The translations under genes were made by a program, and so were the position numbers. A model generated the notes under the pieces. It saw only the letters and a list, made by a program, of their open reading frames with translations. It made no database searches and was not told the DNA's origin. A DNA stretch of 64,000 nt from JAEXZL01 sp049943125 (lineage in GTDB: Bacteria > Bacillota > Clostridia > Clostridiales > Clostridiaceae), in assembly GCF_049943125.1 (NCBI RefSeq), contig NZ_CP188040.1, forward strand, positions 310,001-374,000, written 5' to 3'. This document shows positions 16,236 to 25,095 of this stretch, piece after piece (the first letter of the stretch is position 1; the number at the start of each line of letters is the position of its first letter).

Positions 16236-18392
16236 CTATGAGCAGTCAATAGTCTCATTGCATTTCACAACTATATTTATAGGTTCTTTACCTGTCAGTT
16301 CCCTGCTTCTAGCATCGGGCTGTGATTCGCCGATGTAGATTGTGTATGTGCCTTTCTCTACCTTTCTTATTCCATCCTCATTACATAAGGAAAATGCTGA
16401 TAAAGGCAGAAAAATACTAACTTCCTTCACTTCCCCAGGCTGTAGCTCAAGTTTTTTCATTCCCTTAAGCTGTGGATTTGGTGTACCATCTTGTTCTGCT
16501 TTCACATATGCCTGAACTGTTGTTCTTCCAGCATATTTTCCTGAATTCTTCACATGACAGCTTACCTTTATTCCCTCTTCAGTGATGCTCTCGTTAGACA
16601 CCTGCACCTGGGATATTTCATAATCTGTATAGGACAGCCCATATCCAAAAGGATATAGTGGCAATGTATTCATATATCGATAAGTTCTATTTTTCATAGA
16701 GTAATCAGTGAACTCAGGAAGCTCCTCTGTAGTTCTATAGAAGGTTACGGGAAGCTTGCCCTCAGGCACAGAATCTCCAAATAGTGTTCTAGCAATTGCT
16801 GTACCACCCTGACTACCAGGATACCATCCTTGAATAATAGCAGGGATATGTTCATCTGCCCAGCTCACCGCCAGAGCACTACCAGATAGTAGCACAAGTA
16901 CTACTGGCTTTCCACAGCTATATATAGTTTCCAGCAGCTCCTGCTGCAGTCCAGGAAGGCTCAAGTTCGGTTTATCTCCACTGGCAAACTCGTTTCCTGT
17001 ATCCCCCTCTTCCCCCTCTAGATCAGCATCCAATCCAAGGCAGGCAATAATCACATCGCTCTCATTGCAGACTGCTTTAACCTCGGAAATCCTATCGTTA
17101 TCTCGTGCAAGCGCTGATACTTTCTTCTTATACAGGTGACAGCCTTCAGAATAGAGAACTCGTACATCCTCACCAAGGTAATCCTGAATTCCTTCAAGTA
17201 CTGTTACATAGCGTGATGCTGTCCCCTCATAATTTCCTTGTAAAGCCCTACGATTATTGGCATTAGGACCTATCACGCCTATTGTCCTGATCTCTTCCTT
17301 CTTCAGAGGAAGCATATTGTCTTTATTCTTAAGAAGCACTAGAGTTTTCTCTGCAATCTCCAGGTTCAGCTTCTTCATTTCATCACTATCTACCACAGAA
17401 TAAGGAATCTGATTAAATGGAACCTGTTTTTTATCATCAAAAATTCCCAGCTTCATACGAGTAGTAAAGAGCCTTTCACAGGCCTGTGTAATTATGTCCT
17501 CTGATATGAGCCCCTCTTCCACTGCCTGTACCAGGTAGACAAAAAGAGTACCGCAGTTCACATCACAGCCAGCAGATACCGCCAGTGCTACAGAATCAAT
17601 GGGACCAGAAGTAACATGATGCCCCTCGTAGAAATCTTTTATAGCCCAACAGTCTGTGACTACATGTCCGTCAAAGCCCCATTTATCCCTGAGAATATCC
17701 TTTAAGAGTGTTTTGCTTCCATTACAAGGCTCACCATTCACTCGGTTATAAGCCCCCATTACTGACTCTACTCCAGCCTCCTGTACTAGCGATTGAAAAG
17801 CCGGTAAATAGGTTTCATATAAATCCTGCTGTGTCACTCTTGCATCAAACTCGTGGCGCAGCTCCTCTGGACCAGAATGAACTGCAAAATGCTTAGCACA
17901 GGCAGCAACCTTAAGATAATTTGGATCTTTCCCCTGCATACCCTCAACATATCTTACGCCAAGCCTTGAAGTAAGGTATGGATCTTCTCCATAGGTCTCA
18001 TGACCTCTTCCCCATCTAGGGTCACGAAAGATATTAATGTTTGGCGACCACATGGTCAATCCCTTATAAATATCATGATCCCCATATTCCTGCTGTATAT
18101 TAAATTTAGCCCGGGCCTCAGTAGCTATAGCATCACCCAAGGTTTCCATCATATCCTCATCGAAAGCAGCAGCCAAAGCTATAGCCTGAGGAAACATTGT
18201 AGCCACACCAGCTCTTGCGACACCATGAAGTCCCTCATTCCACCAATTGTAAGCTGGAATACCCAGCCTCTCAATGGCTGGAGCATCATGAAGCATCTGG
18301 AACACTTTTTCCACCAGGGTCATCTTCCCTACAAGGTCTTTGGCACGTTTTTTATATTCATTAATCTGCTCTTTATTATCTCTTAGCTGCAT
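16236..18392 (-). CDS. Glycoside hydrolase family 3 (beta-glucosidase / beta-xylosidase)
   Basis: A 718-residue GH3 enzyme without signal peptide, so it acts on imported oligosaccharides in the cytoplasm. The (beta/alpha)8 domain has the substrate loop NWWNEGLHGVAR (49-60), AKHFAVH (166-172) and the nucleophile Asp247 in GFDGHVVTDCW. The alpha/beta sandwich (about residues 350-560) has the EGEEGDTG loop, where the acid/base residue is expected. A fibronectin-III-like domain closes the protein. The N-terminal pattern is closest to the beta-xylosidase branch of GH3, but beta-glucosidase cannot be excluded. It is the last gene of an operon starting with a CUT1 sugar-binding protein. Confidence 0.93.
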   Translation of the reverse strand: MQLRDNKEQINEYKKRAKDLVGKMTLVEKVFQMLHDAPAIERLGIPAYNWWNEGLHGVARAGVATMFPQAIALAAAFDEDMMETLGDAIATEARAKFNIQQEYGDHDIYKGLTMWSPNINIFRDPRWGRGHETYGEDPYLTSRLGVRYVEGMQGKDPNYLKVAACAKHFAVHSGPEELRHEFDARVTQQDLYETYLPAFQSLVQEAGVESVMGAYNRVNGEPCNGSKTLLKDILRDKWGFDGHVVTDCWAIKDFYEGHHVTSGPIDSVALAVSAGCDVNCGTLFVYLVQAVEEGLISEDIITQACERLFTTRMKLGIFDDKKQVPFNQIPYSVVDSDEMKKLNLEIAEKTLVLLKNKDNMLPLKKEEIRTIGVIGPNANNRRALQGNYEGTASRYVTVLEGIQDYLGEDVRVLYSEGCHLYKKKVSALARDNDRISEVKAVCNESDVIIACLGLDADLEGEEGDTGNEFASGDKPNLSLPGLQQELLETIYSCGKPVVLVLLSGSALAVSWADEHIPAIIQGWYPGSQGGTAIARTLFGDSVPEGKLPVTFYRTTEELPEFTDYSMKNRTYRYMNTLPLYPFGYGLSYTDYEISQVQVSNESITEEGIKVSCHVKNSGKYAGRTTVQAYVKAEQDGTPNPQLKGMKKLELQPGEVKEVSIFLPLSAFSLCNEDGIRKVEKGTYTIYIGESQPDARSRELTGKEPINIVVKCNETIDCS

Positions 18393-18418
18393 AGCTTCTC
18401 TCCTTTATTTTAAAATTT

Positions 18419-18952
18419 TCATCGCCTCATTTGTATATAACTAATTACAGCATCAATGTTGCTGCTATTTTTACTTTTTACAGTTTCACCAACATACATT
18501 TCAGAATCAAACTGAGCTTCTTTGTCTCGGGTAACTGAATAATAAAAAGAATCCTGATGAATTTCTTCCATTCTTTTCAGATATCCATTCTGCTGCAATT
18601 CTTCCATCTCCTGCTTCGGCGCAATGACTATATCAAGCTCATCTGCCAGCAGGCGAACAGTAAACGCTTGCTTCTGGTCAATATCGCTTTCCATATAGGA
18701 TGAGATATCACATTCTCCCTCAAGGGCAATCTTTAGATCACTCCTAAACCTATTAGATGTCTCTTTAGATAAATAGTCATCTAATATCATGACGCGGATT
18801 GCATATTCATTTTCAGACCCAAAAACAGACTTAACAAAAACAGCCCCCACAAAAAGAACAATCACCATAATTACCAGAGTCAGCCCGTAATATTGTATTA
18901 TCCATTGAGTTTTCTGGAATATGGACATGCTTTTAAATTTATTCCAGTTCAT
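18419..18952 (-). CDS. Membrane-anchored protein of the sugar operon, unknown function
   Basis: A 177-residue protein with one N-terminal membrane helix (YGLTLVIMVIVLFVGAVFV, about residues 22-40) and an extracytoplasmic domain of about 130 residues. Within that domain, YAIRVMILDDYLSKE and ADELDIVIAPKQEMEELQ look like strands of a small substrate-binding-protein-like fold. It overlaps the YesL gene by 14 bases and lies 26 bases before the GH3 gene. Similar small anchored proteins occur beside YesL in clostridial sugar operons, as far as I recall; function is unknown. Confidence 0.7.
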   Translation of the reverse strand: MNWNKFKSMSIFQKTQWIIQYYGLTLVIMVIVLFVGAVFVKSVFGSENEYAIRVMILDDYLSKETSNRFRSDLKIALEGECDISSYMESDIDQKQAFTVRLLADELDIVIAPKQEMEELQQNGYLKRMEEIHQDSFYYSVTRDKEAQFDSEMYVGETVKSKNSSNIDAVISYIQMRR

Positions 18953-19589
18953 TCTTAATGTTTCCTTTCATTTGTTCTGTCTTATGAAATATGCTGAGCA
19001 TTACTTTAGCTATAAGGTATCCTGGATATGCAAATCCGTAGAGAAACCAAAACCAGAAAAAGTAATCTGATAACAGCATTAATACCACGGGGGAAACCAT
19101 CATAATCACTATTCCAACGCTTTTCGGAAAAAATGCAAAGGATAGCATCACTGCATTTTTCACTGTCTGTCCAATACCGTTTTCGTACCTTACAAACAAA
19201 AAAAACATATAATTCATTACCATGAATGTAAAAGAAACAGCAGCTGCAATTGCAACTCCGGAAACTATTTTCAAATCACCGTAATTATCCATTGCTCCCC
19301 CTTGCCACAGATAAAAGTTATACAAGCATATCAGGAGGATGACCAAAATACATCCCCATACCTTTGTCGCCTGTTTAAAACTTTCCCGAAAGCTTTGGAA
19401 AAAGTCTCTAGTGATGCTGTAGGAATCATCTGCTGCCATCTTAATCAGCACTGCATTCATGGCTGTGAAAGAAGCACCTGCCGTTATAATAGGTAGTGCA
19501 CAAACCAGAGTCAGGATATTCACCCATATCAGATCCACAAGCTTGCCAATGGTTCGAAAGAGTATATTATCCATATTGAAGGCTTCCAT
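18939..19589 (-). CDS. YesL-family (DUF624) membrane protein
   Basis: A 216-residue membrane protein with five or so helices. The N-terminus, MDNILFRTIGKLVDLIWVN then ALPIITAGASFTAMNAV, matches the DUF624/YesL pattern found in many Firmicute CUT1 sugar operons. The start at 19589 has AAGGGG upstream, and an alternative ATG five codons later is possible. It sits 3 bases after the MsmG-type permease. YesL proteins probably assist the transporter or its sensing, but no biochemical role is established. Confidence 0.85.
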   Translation of the reverse strand: MEAFNMDNILFRTIGKLVDLIWVNILTLVCALPIITAGASFTAMNAVLIKMAADDSYSITRDFFQSFRESFKQATKVWGCILVILLICLYNFYLWQGGAMDNYGDLKIVSGVAIAAAVSFTFMVMNYMFFLFVRYENGIGQTVKNAVMLSFAFFPKSVGIVIMMVSPVVLMLLSDYFFWFWFLYGFAYPGYLIAKVMLSIFHKTEQMKGNIKNELE

Positions 19590-19592
19590 GGC

Positions 19593-20432
19593 TTACCCCT
19601 TCACACTGCCCAATGCAACACCGGCAATAATATATTTTGACAATAAGAAATAAATAATGAATAACGGCAAAACTGTGAGAGTTAGTCCAATATAAATAGC
19701 ACCGTATTCCGTTTTATAAATATCACCCTTCAAAAGGCTGATCATAATAGGCATCGTATACTTATCCTGCCTAGTTAATAAAATCAACGGTAGAAACAGG
19801 TTGTTCCAGCTGCTAACAAAGCTAAAAATCGCCTGGGTAGCAATAGCTGGCTTCATAATTGGAAGAACAATACGATTGAAGGTATAAAATTCTTTAGAGC
19901 CATCAATTCTACCAGCATCAACAATCTCCAAGGGGAGTGATGAAAGCATAAATTGTCTCATAAAGAACACCGTCGTTGGTGCTGCAATTGCTGGCAAAAT
20001 CAGAGGAAGAAAGCTGTTTGTAAGCTGGATTTTATACATAAACTGATAGAAACCAATAGTAATCATCTGCGTCGGAATCATCAGAACTGCCATAATAAAT
20101 GTGAAGAAAGGTTGTCTCCACTTCCACTGATATACCACAAGAGCATAGGCTGTCAGGGTTGAGAAATACACTGCACAAATCGTAGCACCAGTAGAAACAA
20201 TCATAGAGTTTATAAAACCCGTCATAGGATTAAAGCTTTTACCGGTTAATATAGCGAAATTCTTAAATAAATGTGTTGAGGGGATTAATGATACTGCATG
20301 TCTTTGTATTTCTGTTGTACTTCTTGTGGAATTAACCACCATGATAACGAATGGCATGATGCTTAAAATAGCCAGAATGGAGCATACTACATATACAAAA
20401 ATCATCAACACTCTCGAAGTTTTTTGCTTCAT
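19593..20432 (-). CDS. CUT1 sugar ABC transporter permease (MsmG/LacG type)
   Basis: A 279-residue permease with six helices. The EAA loop for ATPase contact is visible near residue 190 (EIVDAGRIDGSKEFYTFNRIVLPIMKPA). It ends with the family's typical VALGSVKG. It pairs with the upstream MsmF-type permease (2-base gap). Neither permease operon gene encodes an ATPase, so, as usual for CUT1 systems, a shared MsmK/MsmX-type ATPase from elsewhere is expected to drive the transporter. Confidence 0.93.
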   Translation of the reverse strand: MKQKTSRVLMIFVYVVCSILAILSIMPFVIMVVNSTRSTTEIQRHAVSLIPSTHLFKNFAILTGKSFNPMTGFINSMIVSTGATICAVYFSTLTAYALVVYQWKWRQPFFTFIMAVLMIPTQMITIGFYQFMYKIQLTNSFLPLILPAIAAPTTVFFMRQFMLSSLPLEIVDAGRIDGSKEFYTFNRIVLPIMKPAIATQAIFSFVSSWNNLFLPLILLTRQDKYTMPIMISLLKGDIYKTEYGAIYIGLTLTVLPLFIIYFLLSKYIIAGVALGSVKG

Positions 20433-20434
20433 CT

Positions 20435-21412
20435 TTAAACCCCCCCTTCTGCCTTAAGCTCTATATTTTTTTGCTTCTCAGCTTGCTTCTGAAGCTTTCT
20501 TTGTCTTATTGCATATCTATCTCTCATAAGGAAGAATACAATTGCAGAGAAAATACTAATTATTATAAACATAATCATACTTGCAGCCGCAGCTCGGTTA
20601 TACATATAACTTCCGCTAAAGGCTTGATTGTATATAAATACACTGGATGTTAACGTTGCGTTATCCGGACCACTCTGAACAACAAGAAGCTTTGGAATAT
20701 CAAACATCTGAAGACCACCTATAAGACTTGTAATAAGTGTATAAATTAGGATTGGTCTGAGATTTGGCAGTGTAATAAATCTGAACTTTTGCCAACCTGT
20801 GGCTCCATCAAGACCTGCCGATTCAAACATTGTAGGATCTAAGCCCAGAATACCAGAAATCAATACTATCATAGTGTACCCGTACCACATCCAGAACTGA
20901 ATAAAGGCAAGAACTCCCCTAGCAACCCATTTTTGCTGCATAAACTGAATTGGACCATCTGCAAGACCGAACCTCACAACAAGATCATTAATTGGACCCA
21001 TAGGATAGCCAAAAAGAGCTCCGAATAATATTGCTACGGTAGCTGCTGTTATAATATTTGGCATATAGAATACAACTTTAAAAAAACCCTGTCCTTTCAC
21101 TTTAAACAGAGTACCTGAAAACCACGCTGCAAGAACAAGGGCTAGTAATATCTGAGGAATAAAATTCATAGTCCATAACAGGAAGGTATTGGCCAGTGCC
21201 TTCTGGAAAGTAATGTTGTTAATGATCAACTTGAAATTTTCCAATGGGTTTGGCAGAAAATTAAATGTTGTCCTTCCAAGCCCAGCAAAATCCGTGAATC
21301 CTATTATAGCAGTATATATAACTGGATATAGTGTAAAAACACAAAAAGTGATCACAAAGGGAGCACTAAATATATATCCATATCTCGCGTAGGAAAACTT
21401 ATTCTTTTTCAT
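20435..21412 (-). CDS. CUT1 sugar ABC transporter permease (MsmF/LacF type)
   Basis: A 325-residue permease with six helices, starting with the family's YIFSAPFVITFCVFTLYPVI. The EAA loop is FESAGLDGATGWQKFRFITLP. The C-terminus is a charged cytoplasmic tail. It lies downstream of the binding-protein gene, beyond an intervening terminator hairpin, so it is transcribed by read-through. With the second permease it forms the channel for an oligosaccharide, probably the substrate of the GH3 enzyme. Confidence 0.93.
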   Translation of the reverse strand: MKKNKFSYARYGYIFSAPFVITFCVFTLYPVIYTAIIGFTDFAGLGRTTFNFLPNPLENFKLIINNITFQKALANTFLLWTMNFIPQILLALVLAAWFSGTLFKVKGQGFFKVVFYMPNIITAATVAILFGALFGYPMGPINDLVVRFGLADGPIQFMQQKWVARGVLAFIQFWMWYGYTMIVLISGILGLDPTMFESAGLDGATGWQKFRFITLPNLRPILIYTLITSLIGGLQMFDIPKLLVVQSGPDNATLTSSVFIYNQAFSGSYMYNRAAAASMIMFIIISIFSAIVFFLMRDRYAIRQRKLQKQAEKQKNIELKAEGGV

Positions 21413-21448
21413 AATGACCTCCTCTAAGCTCAGGATCAGTATCCTTTT

Positions 21449-21482
21449 AAAAAAAGAGGCAATCCATAAGTATGATTGCCTC
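21449..21482 (-). terminator. Attenuating terminator between binding protein and permeases
   Basis: GAGGCAATC and GATTGCCTC form a perfect 9-bp stem followed on the minus strand by TTTTTTT. It starts 15 bases after the binding-protein stop codon and lies inside the operon, so partial termination would give more binding protein than permease. Confidence 0.85.
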
Positions 21483-21496
21483 CCCTGACAGGTTAC

Positions 21497-22882
21497 TTAT
21501 TCTACAGTAACGCTAAGGTTATCAGCGATCTGCTGTTTAAAAGCTTTTATAGCTTCATCCTTTGTTTTATTTCCAGCGGTGTATTCACGCACCTGATCTC
21601 TCCAATAGGAGTTGATTGTTTCATCATACTGAGTAAGATTTTTACCATTTGCATTTTCGTTAGCTGGAACGAATACATCAAACATATTCTGTCCGCCTAG
21701 GAATTCTAATTCTCCATTGGACTTTTTAAGTACAGCTCCGGAAGCAACAACGTCTTTTGTTCCCACTTTGCCTTCTTCCATAGTTCCATTAGCCCAACGA
21801 TACTGAAGACCATTTTCAGATGTATCAAGAGTTATCCATTCAAGAATTTGTGCAACAGCTTCTGCCTTCTCCTTATCCTCTTTCACAGCCTTATTTGCTA
21901 ATAACCAGGTGCCTCCCCAGAAGAATCCGATTGGAGACTCACAAACTGCCCAGTCACCATAGGTTCCTTCTCCAGGTTTTTCTCCACCACTATTGTCTGC
22001 TAGAGTATAGTTAATCAACCATGCAGGTCCGAAGAAACCAAATACAGGCTTTGCTCCTTCTCCCTTCATATCTGCAAACCAAGCATCCTGCCAGTCTGCT
22101 GTATCATTATGATATCCTTTATCTTTTAATTCTTTTGATAGATCCATAAATTCTTCTCTCTTAGGGTCAATATTAAACTTACCGTTTACTACCCAACCCT
22201 TATCAGAGCTATTTTCAACGGCATGCCAGAGGTCACCATCACCGGACACAATAGCATTACCTTTTCCTTTTAATGTCTCTGCAGCCTCAAAGAACTTGTC
22301 CCAGCTGCCTGAGCCTCCGCCAATGATTTTTGAAATTTCTACTGGATCGTCTGTACCAAAGGTGTCCTTAGCTATGGAGCGACGATAAATAAAAGCACCG
22401 CCTGTAGCCTGATATCCAAGGCCAACAACCTTACCATCTGGATTGGTTCCAAGGTCAACACTATACTGAGCAATCTCAGCTTCCTTTATCTTATCGTTTA
22501 CATTAATTCCAAGCTCCTCATAAGGTAATGCATATGAGTACGCATCTCCCTGAGAGTACTTAATTATGAAGGCTGCTTCAGCGGTATAAATATCTGGTGC
22601 ATCCTTACCCCCAGATGAAAGTGCCTGATCCAGTGCTGGCTGATATGCACCTTCGGTGGTAGCTATAATTGTAGGGTTGATTTCATATTCGAAATCAGGA
22701 TGTAGCTCTTTAAATCTCTTTATCATGTTTGGAACTTCATCTGTAAATGCATAGAGATTTATAACTTTCTTTTCAGATTTGCCGCCACCGCCGCCACTGC
22801 CGCTGTCGCTATCGCTATTACATCCAGCTAGTCCAAACACCATCAAAGCTGCCATCATCATTGCTAGTGCTTTCTTTTTCAT
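21497..22882 (-). CDS. CUT1 sugar-binding lipoprotein (MsmE type)
   Basis: A 461-residue extracellular solute-binding protein. The signal sequence ends in the lipobox LAGC (Cys21) and is followed by a Ser/Gly/Asp linker. The mature domain has the family 1 layout (VINLYAFTDEVPNMIKRF, then APDIYTAEAAFI, and GFFGPAWLINY). AGGAGGA lies upstream of the start. It is the first gene of the glycoside operon and is divergent from an AraC-type regulator at 23032. A xylo- or gluco-oligosaccharide is the likely ligand given the GH3 enzyme in the operon, which is inference. Confidence 0.93.
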   Translation of the reverse strand: MKKKALAMMMAALMVFGLAGCNSDSDSGSGGGGGKSEKKVINLYAFTDEVPNMIKRFKELHPDFEYEINPTIIATTEGAYQPALDQALSSGGKDAPDIYTAEAAFIIKYSQGDAYSYALPYEELGINVNDKIKEAEIAQYSVDLGTNPDGKVVGLGYQATGGAFIYRRSIAKDTFGTDDPVEISKIIGGGSGSWDKFFEAAETLKGKGNAIVSGDGDLWHAVENSSDKGWVVNGKFNIDPKREEFMDLSKELKDKGYHNDTADWQDAWFADMKGEGAKPVFGFFGPAWLINYTLADNSGGEKPGEGTYGDWAVCESPIGFFWGGTWLLANKAVKEDKEKAEAVAQILEWITLDTSENGLQYRWANGTMEEGKVGTKDVVASGAVLKKSNGELEFLGGQNMFDVFVPANENANGKNLTQYDETINSYWRDQVREYTAGNKTKDEAIKAFKQQIADNLSVTVE

Positions 22883-22966
22883 TTTACTTCCTCCTCCTTA
22901 TAATTACGAAACTCATAACACACCTTAAATTATATATAATACTTTAATAAGGCTATATCATATTCT

Positions 22967-22995
22967 TTGACTTAATATCATTATTATGCTATAAT
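22967..22995 (+). promoter_or_regulatory. Sigma-A promoter of the AraC regulator gene
   Basis: TTGACT (22967-22972) and TATAAT (22990-22995) are spaced by exactly 17 bases, ending 36 bases before the ATG at 23032. Such a near-consensus promoter implies steady expression of the regulator. Confidence 0.85.
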
Positions 22996-23031
22996 GTTAC
23001 CATATATTGGATGAGTTGAGAGGTGTTAAAT

Positions 23032-23811
23032 ATGAGTTGGAGCAACGAATGGTATCGTAGTGAATTCATTAAACACGAGATAAGAGAACCCCATCGCGCT
23101 ATTGAAAAGGAGTTCCTTTTTTATAATGCCGTAGCCAACGGCGATATAGAATTTGTCCAGAAAGACATCAAGGATAAAAACTTCACTAAAATGGAGGATA
23201 TGGGAGTACTTTCCGAAAATAAACTTCAGAATCTTCGCTATCACTTTGCTATATTTTCTGCCATGACTACCCGCTGTTGTGTTTTTGCTGGTATGGAACA
23301 GGATAAAGCCTATAATCTTAGCGATTACTATATTTCAAGAATGGACAAGTGCAAGACACTAGAAGAAATTTCTGATCTACACGATATAATGTCCATAGAC
23401 TTATGTACACAAATGATGAAACTTAAAAAAAGCCAAATATTGTCCAAGCCCATCGTACTCTGTATAAATTACATCTACAACCACATTCATTCCCGTATCA
23501 CACTAAAAGAACTAGCCGATTATCTAAAAATATCGGAAAGCTATCTATCAAAGCTATTCAGCAAAGAGATGGGAACCTCAGTAAGTAAATTTATTCTCAA
23601 TGAAAAAATCGAAAAAGCTAAAAATCTTCTACGTTACTCAGATCTCTCTATCAGCGATATCTCCAATTATTATTCCTTCTCATCAGAAAGTCATTTTATC
23701 CAAGTATTTCGCCAAAATGCCGGGCTAACCCCGTGCAAATACCGCTCCCAGCACTTCCGAGCCAATTGGGAAGAACTAAATTCCGAGCTCTATTCAAAAG
23801 TAAGCAAATAA
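23032..23811 (+). CDS. AraC-family regulator of the glycoside operon
   Basis: A 259-residue regulator. The C-terminal 100 residues hold two helix-turn-helices (ITLKELADYLKISESYLSKLF and LSISDISNYYSFSSESHFIQVF) ending in the AraC signature (FRQNAGLTPCKYR). The N-terminal part is helical, without an obvious cupin, and resembles the helical sensor of YesN-like partner regulators. The ATG at 23032 follows GAGAGG; a GTG three codons earlier is less likely. It is divergent from the sugar-binding protein gene and probably activates that operon. Confidence 0.9.
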   Translation: MSWSNEWYRSEFIKHEIREPHRAIEKEFLFYNAVANGDIEFVQKDIKDKNFTKMEDMGVLSENKLQNLRYHFAIFSAMTTRCCVFAGMEQDKAYNLSDYYISRMDKCKTLEEISDLHDIMSIDLCTQMMKLKKSQILSKPIVLCINYIYNHIHSRITLKELADYLKISESYLSKLFSKEMGTSVSKFILNEKIEKAKNLLRYSDLSISDISNYYSFSSESHFIQVFRQNAGLTPCKYRSQHFRANWEELNSELYSKVSK

Positions 23812-23834
23812 AAAACAAAACTTAAATCCACCAA

Positions 23835-23868
23835 AAAACTGGGCACCTCCCCACATGGAAGGTGCCCA
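23835..23868 (-). terminator. Terminator between convergent genes
   Basis: GGGCACCT and AGGTGCCC form a perfect stem. On the minus strand it is followed by CAGTTTTTTGG, so it works best for transcripts coming from the AIM24 gene through tract B; it may also stop the AraC transcript. Confidence 0.75.
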
Positions 23869-23870
23869 AC

Positions 23871-24143
23871 TCTATATCTACTACCTCTTCTATCTTTTTA
23901 TCTATTTATCTTTTATCTTCTTATCTTCTTATCTTTTATCTATTTATCTTTTATCTTCTTATCTTCTTATCTTTTATCTTTTTATCTTTTGCCTCTAATC
24001 TTTTGCCTCTAATCTCTTATCTCTTTGCTCTTTGCTCTTTGCTCTTATCTATTCTCTCTTCTCTTTTCTCTATCTTTTAAACTCTTAGCTCTTAGTCCTT
24101 ACTTTTTACCTGCTCTTTTCTCTATTCTCTCTTCTCTATCTTA
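23871..24143. repeat. Pyrimidine-rich heptamer tract B
   Basis: About 270 bases of C/T with spaced A. The left half is built of TTATCTTT, TCTTATCTTC and TTGCCTCTAATC words, the middle of CTCTTTG words, and the right end of CTATTCTCT and CTTCTCT units. It ends exactly at the stop codon of the AIM24 gene (TAA followed by GATAGAGAAGAG on the minus strand). All three plus-strand frames are long and open only because of the composition. Confidence 0.85.
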
Positions 24144-24974
24144 AACCTCCGTATCATATCTCCCCTCATTCTCCGTCAAGTTACGATAATTTCCCAAGGC
24201 AATCTTATTATAAACCTCCTTAGTAGGCATCAGCCAAATCTCTCCTGTTCCTCTGTAAACATTAACTAATCCTTCTCCAGAGGCAGCAGAACCTATAAGC
24301 GACTTAGAGGATTTTTCAACGGTAAATTCTATGTCTCCAGTTCTTAAAAGAGCAAAATTGCCATCTACCTTTAATGTATCATTAATGAGTACGACCTTTC
24401 TTATCTCATGCTCTGGTACTGGAAGCTCCAGGGCAGCAACACCACTGCCCTCAAGCTTAGTTTGAAACAAACCTTCATTCCCAAAAAATGCAGATGATAT
24501 ATTTTTTTGCATGGCAGCCCCCACCTCTATTCCTTCTTCGCAGGCATAGAAAAGGCCATCATCAATAATTACCTCATCATCCTCCAGCTCAATAAGAGCA
24601 TAGTGGCCAAAGGAAGGCTCTAAATATATCTCTCCTGTTCCTGTATATAAGGGTTTAATAGCACTTTCTCCAGTAGCCCTGCTGCTCATTAGCTTTTTAC
24701 CAAGACCAATTATCACACCAAGTCCTGCCCTAAGGTCTATCCTTCCCTTCATATAGCTTAAGGCTCCTGATTGTAGCCTTACAGAGCTATCCTCCAAAAT
24801 TATCTTAACCTGCTTTAAGGTCATTCCTATCTCTCTCATAAAATACATTTGTTCCGCAGAGGCTATATCTAAGCTACCGGAGAGAGTTTCATATTCTAAA
24901 ATTTGAAAGGTAGAGTCTCCTGTCATTTCTGAAAGAATCTCAAGGTTATTGGTTATTTTTAAATTAGTCCTCAT
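24141..24974 (-). CDS. AIM24-family protein
   Basis: A 277-residue beta-rich protein of the AIM24 family (PF01987, TIM-barrel-free, double-stranded beta-helix). Two half repeats are visible: TGTGEIYLEPSFGHYALIEL near residue 112 and RGTGEIWLMPTKEVYNKIAL near residue 240, and the Leu/Gly-rich RIDLRAGLGVIIGLGKKLM lies between strands. Bacterial members have no settled function. The gene is monocistronic by position. Its stop codon abuts pyrimidine tract B. Confidence 0.85.
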   Translation of the reverse strand: MRTNLKITNNLEILSEMTGDSTFQILEYETLSGSLDIASAEQMYFMREIGMTLKQVKIILEDSSVRLQSGALSYMKGRIDLRAGLGVIIGLGKKLMSSRATGESAIKPLYTGTGEIYLEPSFGHYALIELEDDEVIIDDGLFYACEEGIEVGAAMQKNISSAFFGNEGLFQTKLEGSGVAALELPVPEHEIRKVVLINDTLKVDGNFALLRTGDIEFTVEKSSKSLIGSAASGEGLVNVYRGTGEIWLMPTKEVYNKIALGNYRNLTENEGRYDTEV

Positions 24975-25095
24975 AATTCCACACCCTTTTTCATCATTAT
25001 CTCAATTATATGACAATTAAATGTATAGTTACAATGATTATCTATAACCTTATATAATGATGAATAAAATAAAAGTTAATTATGAGGAAATAGCA

